Source of the DNA: an uncultured Eubacteriales bacterium
GTDB taxonomy: Bacteria > Bacillota > Clostridia > Oscillospirales > CAG-272
DNA length: 19,502 nt
Assembly (NCBI GenBank): GCA_934503195.1
Contig: CAKSVM010000056.1
Coordinates: 1 to 19,502, forward strand
Direction of reading: 5' to 3'
Below, one piece after another: positions 16,015 through 19,502 of the stretch; position 1 is the first letter of the stretch; each line of letters starts with the position of its first letter. Position numbers and translations under genes: made by a program. A model generated the notes under the pieces. The model was not told the DNA's origin. It saw nothing but the letters and a program-made list of their open reading frames with translations, and ran no database searches.

Positions 16015-16671
16015 TTATTCCGAAAACTGCGCTTTCAGCAGTCCGGCAAACTCCTCGACATAGTAGCCGGAATTGTCCTTCTTCCAGAAAGCGCAATAGT
16101 TTCTGAGAATCGGTTCTTCGCCCCTTACAAGCGGGACGCGGAGGATCGAGGTCCCCGACGGAGCCGATTTTCCGGTTCTCTCAACCGGAAGAAAGCCCTT
16201 CCGCCCGATGACCATCAGCCGCGCCTCCTCCAGATTCTCCGCGTAGAGAAAGCCGCCTTGAAGCCCGACCACATCGAGGTAATATTCCTGCTCGGTTTCC
16301 CGCTGTGCCTCCGACGCGACCGGAATGCAGACGGTGTTCTTAAGCTCCGCGGTGGAAACGCGTTTCATCTGCGCAAGCGGACTGTGTGAGGAGAACTCGA
16401 TATAGCTACGGCAGGTGGTCAGCACGAGATTGACATATTCGTCGGAAAACGCCCGACGCTGATCGTTGAGTACGATATCGGCTTTCTCACTCCGGAGAAG
16501 TCCGTAAAGCTCCTCGTGATTACCATATAAAACCGACACCTCGACATCCGGATGCTTCTCCGAAAAGAGTTCCAACACCCTGTGGAACTCCGCGCCGGTG
16601 TAACAGCGCAGATATCCGATCTTAAGCGACGCGAGATTTTCCTTGGCGATCTTCGCGGCCTCGTTCCGCAT
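16015..16671 (-). CDS. LysR-type effector-binding domain lacking its DNA-binding part
   Basis: The 218 residues match the effector-binding domain of LysR-type regulators. LKIGYLRCYTGAEFHRVLELF (from 16) and VSVLYGNHEELYGLL are the first subdomain's strand-helix elements, and the second runs through VCIPV and FLYAENLEEARLMV. The winged-helix domain (about 60 residues plus linker helix) is missing; the frame starts within the linker (MRNEAAKIAKENLAS). Upstream DNA is taken by an unrelated gene ending at 16701. A shifted frame reads ERGEDMLK, which resembles the usual linker start, so an indel near 16680 may separate a few residues, but no helix-turn-helix appears in any frame. It may be a remnant or an effector-only protein. 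No clear ribosome site precedes the ATG. Confidence 0.65.
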   Translation of the reverse strand: MRNEAAKIAKENLASLKIGYLRCYTGAEFHRVLELFSEKHPDVEVSVLYGNHEELYGLLRSEKADIVLNDQRRAFSDEYVNLVLTTCRSYIEFSSHSPLAQMKRVSTAELKNTVCIPVASEAQRETEQEYYLDVVGLQGGFLYAENLEEARLMVIGRKGFLPVERTGKSAPSGTSILRVPLVRGEEPILRNYCAFWKKDNSGYYVEEFAGLLKAQFSE

Positions 16672-16700
16672 CCGCTCATTTCAGCATATCTTCGCCCCGC

Positions 16701-17054
16701 TCATCGTCCGCCTCTCACGCCCGGACATTTTCTGTAGTCTTCAAGAATCACGTCCAATGGACACTCGTCAAAATCCGGATTGCAGAGAAGCTCAGTCACA
16801 TTCTCCCACTCGTCCTTGAGACGGAATCCGAAATCCCGCGCGTTTCCTGCCTCTTCAATGGACGAATACCTTCTCTCCATGTATCTGCCGCTCGTTTCAA
16901 AATCATCCGGATAATAGGTCAGCGTCACCCTGTCGCGGTAATGAATGATCATATAGCTTTTTCCGTTCAGGAAAAAGCTGATTTCAGAGCCGCTGCCGTT
17001 CGGAAGCTTTGAGATCGCGGCAAGGCAGTATGTGAGCCTGCCCCACGAAATCAT
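16701..17054 (-). CDS. Hypothetical protein, 117 residues
   Basis: I do not recognise this protein. It has no signal peptide or long hydrophobic segment. The N-terminal half alternates strand-like stretches (SEISFFLNGKSYMIIHYRDRVTLTYYP). The C-terminal half looks helical and acidic, with three cysteines near the end, and finishes in a basic PGVRGGR. It lies 37 bp after the small membrane-protein gene and just before the LysR-like fragment, so the three may share a transcript from the promoter at 17651-17679. The ribosome site is weak (GAAGG about 13 bases before ATG 17054), so the start is uncertain. Confidence 0.5.
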   Translation of the reverse strand: MISWGRLTYCLAAISKLPNGSGSEISFFLNGKSYMIIHYRDRVTLTYYPDDFETSGRYMERRYSSIEEAGNARDFGFRLKDEWENVTELLCNPDFDECPLDVILEDYRKCPGVRGGR

Positions 17055-17091
17055 ATCTTATGCCCTACCTTCGTCAATATTCCGCGTGATC

Positions 17092-17582
17092 TCAGAAAAG
17101 CGTGCATATAAGCGAGATCGCGGCGCAGGCCGGAATATAGATCAAAAAGTGAATGAGGTGCGTTTTCATGTTATATCCGAACATATGAGGACCAACGATT
17201 CCCTTAAGCTCCGGATAAAGTGCGGGAAGAAGCCGGAGCGGCAGAGGAGAAACCAGTCGAAGAAAAGTATATCGTAGATCTCCATTATGTAGAGCATAAC
17301 GATGAACCGCACGAAAAATCCGGCAAAGCCGAAGCCGTTTCTCACGCCATCCCACGCGGCGATCACGGCCGCTCCCGCAAATAGCAGAAGAGCGATCACC
17401 TCAATTACCCAGCCGACGATATGCGCGCCGGGGAATTTCTCCTTTTTATCCGGGATAGCGTCCAGATTCTCTTTCGGTGCGGAGGAAAAGAATCTCTTGT
17501 CCTGAATAAACCCGACCGCTCCGTACAAAACCAGAAAATACGCCGCCATAATCATAACCGACGCGAGTATCGTTACTGCCAT
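17092..17582 (-). pseudogene. Small four-helix membrane protein with one frameshift
   Basis: Two overlapping frames (17582-17166 and 17355-17092) combine into one protein. LLCRSGFFPHF continues as YPELKGIVGPHMFGYN if one T is added to the TTT near 17218-17221 (CACTTTATCC read as CACTTTTATCC). The restored product is 163 residues with four likely transmembrane helices: about 1-25, 54-77, 84-110 and the last 22 residues (HLIHFLIYIP onward). I cannot assign a function. AGGAGGT lies about 11 bases before ATG 17582, and a sigma-A promoter lies further upstream. The break is a single T in a homopolymer, so sequencing error is as likely as mutation. Translation without correction gives a 138-residue protein lacking the last helix. 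Confidence 0.65.
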
Positions 17583-17650
17583 TTTCCGCGCTGACCTCCT
17601 AAAAAATCCGTTCTGCCAATTTCACGCAAAGTGATGTCGGATATGATTGT

Positions 17651-17679
17651 AGTATAGCATACGGATACCGGTTCGTCAA
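17651..17679 (-). promoter_or_regulatory. Sigma-A-type promoter for the membrane-protein gene
   Basis: Read leftward, TTGACG (17679-17674), a 17-bp spacer and TATACT (17656-17651) differ from consensus by one base each. It is 69 bp upstream of ATG 17582 and points into that gene. Confidence 0.75.
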
Positions 17680-17708
17680 GTGCTTTTATGTGATCATTTT
17701 ATAAATAA

Positions 17709-17766
17709 GATCCCGGATGACGGCGCGGCCGATCTGTATCGCGCCGTCCGATCATCCGCGCCGGGT
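17709..17766 (-). terminator. Probable terminator of the MATE-MarR operon
   Basis: Downstream of the MarR stop, ACGGCGCG and CGCGCCGT (8 bp) pair around a 12-nt loop. The stem is extended by GGATGA/TCATCC and CCCGG/CCGGG with bulges. A modest T-rich stretch (ATCTTATTTAT) follows in the leftward direction. Confidence 0.6.
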
Positions 17767-17768
17767 CT

Positions 17769-18218
17769 TCATAACCCTTCGGTCTCCTCGCGCAGATAGG
17801 CCGTAAGGCGGCTTGTTATGTCAAGATACGTCTCAAGCTCATCGTCGGTGAGTCTGCCGTAAGCCCGCTCCTCGGCGGCCTTAAGATTTCTTGTCGTGCG
17901 GTTCACAAGCCCGCGTCCGGAGTCGGTCAGCTGAATTTTCTTGTGATTGCGCGTGCCGGGGATCGGTATCAGCTCGACAAATCCGCTTTTAGTCAGGCTG
18001 TTTACTGCGGTATTGATCGTCTGCTTGGCGTAGCAGCTCTGGCGGCAGAGATCCTGCTGTGTAATGTCGCCGCTGCCCTCGGTCACAAGATACAGAACCC
18101 ACATCGCGGTATCCGAGAGACCGTACTTCTCCGCGACGCTGTGATAGATCGAATCCTGCTCCTTGCGCTGCTGCTCGATGCGGCGGATAAATTCCCTGCT
18201 GTTCATGACGTTCTCCAT
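17769..18218 (-). CDS. MarR-family transcriptional regulator
   Basis: A 149-residue (or 145-residue) MarR-type winged-helix protein. LSDTAMWVLYLVTEGSGDITQQDLCRQSCYAKQTINTAVNSLTKSGFVELIP (about 34-85) contains helix-turn-helix and recognition helix. GTRNHKKIQLTDSGRGLV (88-105) is the wing and the start of the next helix. It follows the MATE gene with the stop and the first ATG almost touching (TGAAATG). GGAG lies six bases before the second ATG (18206), which could be the true start. Co-transcription with a MATE transporter, plus twin palindromes at the operon promoter, suggests an autorepressor of a drug- or metabolite-efflux operon. The ligand is unknown. Confidence 0.88.
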   Translation of the reverse strand: MENVMNSREFIRRIEQQRKEQDSIYHSVAEKYGLSDTAMWVLYLVTEGSGDITQQDLCRQSCYAKQTINTAVNSLTKSGFVELIPIPGTRNHKKIQLTDSGRGLVNRTTRNLKAAEERAYGRLTDDELETYLDITSRLTAYLREETEGL

Positions 18219-18219
18219 T

Positions 18220-19101
18220 TCATCTGTAGACTATTCCGTTTTTCTCGGACATCTTACGCAGAACCAAGGCTATTACAAAGCAGATTCCCTCGGCGATCGT
18301 GACCGTGTACCACACGAAATCATATCCGAAGATAAGCGGCAGGAAGTTGATGCAGAGGAAGTTGAAAACCACGCTTCTGCACGCGTTTATCGTGATCGCG
18401 TAAGGCGTGCGCTTGGTCGAGAAGAGGTATGACGCGATGACGACGGTCGACGCGGCGAAGACGTAATTCAGGCAGTATTTCGGAAGCGAAGAGCAGACGA
18501 TCGGAATCGCCTCAGCTTCCGCGCCGAAGAGCGCGCAGAGCGGCTTTCCGGCAAAGAAAGTCAGAAGGAATATCGCGACGCCGCCGATAAGCGCGATAAG
18601 CTGACCACTTCTGAAATAGTATTTAAGGCTCTTGTCGTCCTTAGCTCCGTAGCTCGCGCCGTAGAGCGGCTGAAGGCCGCTGGCGAGTCCCCAGATAAGC
18701 GAGGAGAAGAGCGAGCTTGCGTAGGTGATCACCGAATAGGCGTTCACCGCCGTGTTTCCGAGATGCGTGATGAGCATATTGTTCATCGAGAAGGTGATGA
18801 TCGGGTTCGCGAACTGCGAGATCATCTCGGGCGCACCGCGGAGAATTATCTTCTGATAGAGCGAGGGCTTGAAGCTGAATCTCCGGATTCTGAGTCTTCC
18901 CTTTTTCAGTATGTAATGCGAAAGCACGACGAGGAATCCGAGAAGATTCGCGGCTCCGGTCGCGATCGCCGCGCCGAGCGCGTCGGGTCCGATTCCGTTT
19001 CCGACAAACATTCCGTCAACGATCGTCAGGATAAAGAAGCCCAGATTGCTGACCATCGCCGGGACGATATATTTCGCCAGATTTTTTCTTTGTTCGTTCA
19101 A
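18220..19101 (-). CDS. MATE-family efflux transporter with an internal deletion
   Basis: The sequence is clearly of the MATE family (Na+- or H+-driven multidrug antiporters): VPAMVSNLGFFILTIVDGMFVGNGIGPDALGA at the start, RGAPEMISQFANPIITFSMNNM and YGASYGAKDDKSLKYYFRSG later. The length is only 293 residues, against about 450 in the family. At residues 40-48, DALGA, normally the loop after helix 1, runs directly into AIATGAANLLGF, normally near helix 6. About 150 residues covering helices 2-5 therefore seem to be missing, in frame. A functional 12-helix transporter is unlikely. An assembly collapse cannot be excluded. The start is a TTG (19099-19101), nine bases after GGAGG. Confidence 0.75.
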   Translation of the reverse strand: MNEQRKNLAKYIVPAMVSNLGFFILTIVDGMFVGNGIGPDALGAAIATGAANLLGFLVVLSHYILKKGRLRIRRFSFKPSLYQKIILRGAPEMISQFANPIITFSMNNMLITHLGNTAVNAYSVITYASSLFSSLIWGLASGLQPLYGASYGAKDDKSLKYYFRSGQLIALIGGVAIFLLTFFAGKPLCALFGAEAEAIPIVCSSLPKYCLNYVFAASTVVIASYLFSTKRTPYAITINACRSVVFNFLCINFLPLIFGYDFVWYTVTIAEGICFVIALVLRKMSEKNGIVYR

Positions 19102-19132
19102 GTTAATTTTCCTCCGGGTGCAAAAAATAAGA

Positions 19133-19174
19133 GTCCGTAAACGGACGCTTATATATTATAGTCCGGAATCGGAC
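19133..19174. promoter_or_regulatory. Twin palindromic operators, probable MarR sites
   Basis: GTCCG-N4-CGGAC occurs at 19133-19146 and again at 19161-19174, 28 bp apart. The second lies between -35 and -10, the first just downstream of the start site. Flanking AGAGTCCG and CGGACTCT make the whole 19130-19177 stretch symmetric. Binding at either site would block transcription, as expected for an autorepressor such as the MarR protein encoded here. Confidence 0.75.
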
Positions 19175-19183
19175 TCTTGTTAA
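19155..19183 (-). promoter_or_regulatory. Promoter of the MATE-MarR operon
   Basis: Read leftward, TTAACA (19183-19178), a 17-bp spacer and TATAAT (19160-19155) form a good sigma-A promoter. Transcription would start near 19148. One palindromic operator fills the spacer and another covers the start. Confidence 0.8.
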
Positions 19184-19189
19184 GAGGGT

Positions 19190-19380
19190 TCACAGAAAAG
19201 ATACAAAAAAGGGCGGCCGCGGGTTTAGGAATTGCTTCCATTTAGTAGTCAGCATGAACAGTTTCCGGGGTTTATACCGTGCCGGTAAACCTGAATTATT
19301 GTGCATGACACTATGCAAATGGAAATATTTCCTTAAACGCGACAGTCACCTTGCGGTTATGTGGCAGTGAAAAAAGTGCG
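19190..19380. other. Gene-poor stretch with several palindromes
   Basis: No convincing gene is present. It holds a 9-bp hairpin with a 2-nt bulge (19269-19291), TGCAT/ATGCA arms (19302-19317) and a perfect 12-bp palindrome GGAAATATTTCC (19321-19332). A 38-codon open frame (19254-19370) covers the same bases but has no ribosome site. The clustering suggests a structured RNA or repeat unit more than a gene. Confidence 0.4.
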
Positions 19381-19496
19381 GCGGCCGAAGGCCGCAGGCG
19401 GCGCGAAGCGGCGTCGACCTCGCCTGCGAGGTCGATTGCGCGCGAAAGCGCGCAACCTGCACTCGCGTCCGGGCGGCTTTGCCGCCCGGACGCGAG
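19381..19496. repeat. Array of four perfect GC-rich hairpins
   Basis: Four perfect inverted repeats follow each other. GCGGCC/GGCCGC (19381-19395) has a GAA loop. TCGACCTCGC/GCGAGGTCGA (19414-19435) has a 2-nt loop. TTGCGCGC/GCGCGCAA (19436-19455) has a GAAA loop. CTCGCGTCCGGGCGGC with its complement (19462-19496) has a TTT loop and a 16-bp stem. The array runs to the right edge and may continue. It could be a dispersed intergenic repeat, a terminator cluster or an RNA element. Confidence 0.75.
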
Positions 19497-19502
19497 CCGT
19501 TC

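Noticed and set aside
19254..19370. 38-codon open frame with several aromatic and cysteine residues
   Set aside because: No ribosome site or promoter, and it overlaps three palindromes. It is too short to support.
1..19502. CRISPR array, tRNA, rRNA, or prophage genes
   Set aside because: No regularly spaced repeats, no tRNA or rRNA-like segments and no phage structural genes were seen on either strand.

Overview
The window looks like a piece of a Bacillota (Clostridia) chromosome, probably from a carbohydrate-rich habitat such as the gut. The basis is the Shine-Dalgarno-led genes, sigma-A-type promoters with 17-bp spacers, orphan sugar-binding lipoproteins, GH36 and GH5-like enzymes and AraC regulators. 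No rRNA, tRNA or CRISPR array was seen. The taxonomic call is inference; I cannot name a genus.

Positions 173-14732 form a glycan-utilisation locus. A leftward operon (7292 down to 173) encodes a sugar-binding lipoprotein, a GDSL/SGNH esterase, a GH36-like enzyme, a GH5-like (clan GH-A) enzyme and a second GH36-like enzyme that carries three reading-frame breaks. A rightward block has an AraC regulator (7524-8315), a full-length GH36 alpha-galactosidase (8446-10608), a second AraC gene split by a 92-bp MITE (10697-11627), a secreted CBM6-like protein (11754-12386), a second sugar-binding lipoprotein (12485-13963) and a sugar isomerase/epimerase-like TIM barrel (13956-14732). The enzymes lack signal peptides, which suggests import of oligosaccharides and cytoplasmic trimming. 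No ABC permease or ATPase lies in the window.

The strongest regulatory signal is a pair of mirrored operators. A 17-bp identical sequence followed by a second half-site 21 bp away occurs upstream of both the leftward operon and the rightward alpha-galactosidase gene. In each case the proximal half-site ends exactly 6 bp before the -35 box. The AraC gene between them is the obvious candidate regulator, and its own promoter faces and overlaps the leftward one.

From 14777 rightward the content changes. It holds a bidirectional terminator, an aldo-keto reductase with two ferredoxin-type clusters (N-terminally truncated next to a second MITE copy, and frameshifted), an isolated LysR effector domain, an unknown 117-aa protein, a frameshifted small membrane protein, a MarR regulator, and a MATE transporter with an apparent internal deletion. 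The MATE-MarR promoter carries two identical-arm palindromes. The right edge (19190-19502) has no convincing gene and ends in four consecutive perfect GC-rich hairpins.

At least six genes are broken. Some breaks are clearly biological (the MITE with target duplication). Others are one-base indels, two of them in homopolymers, that could be sequencing error.
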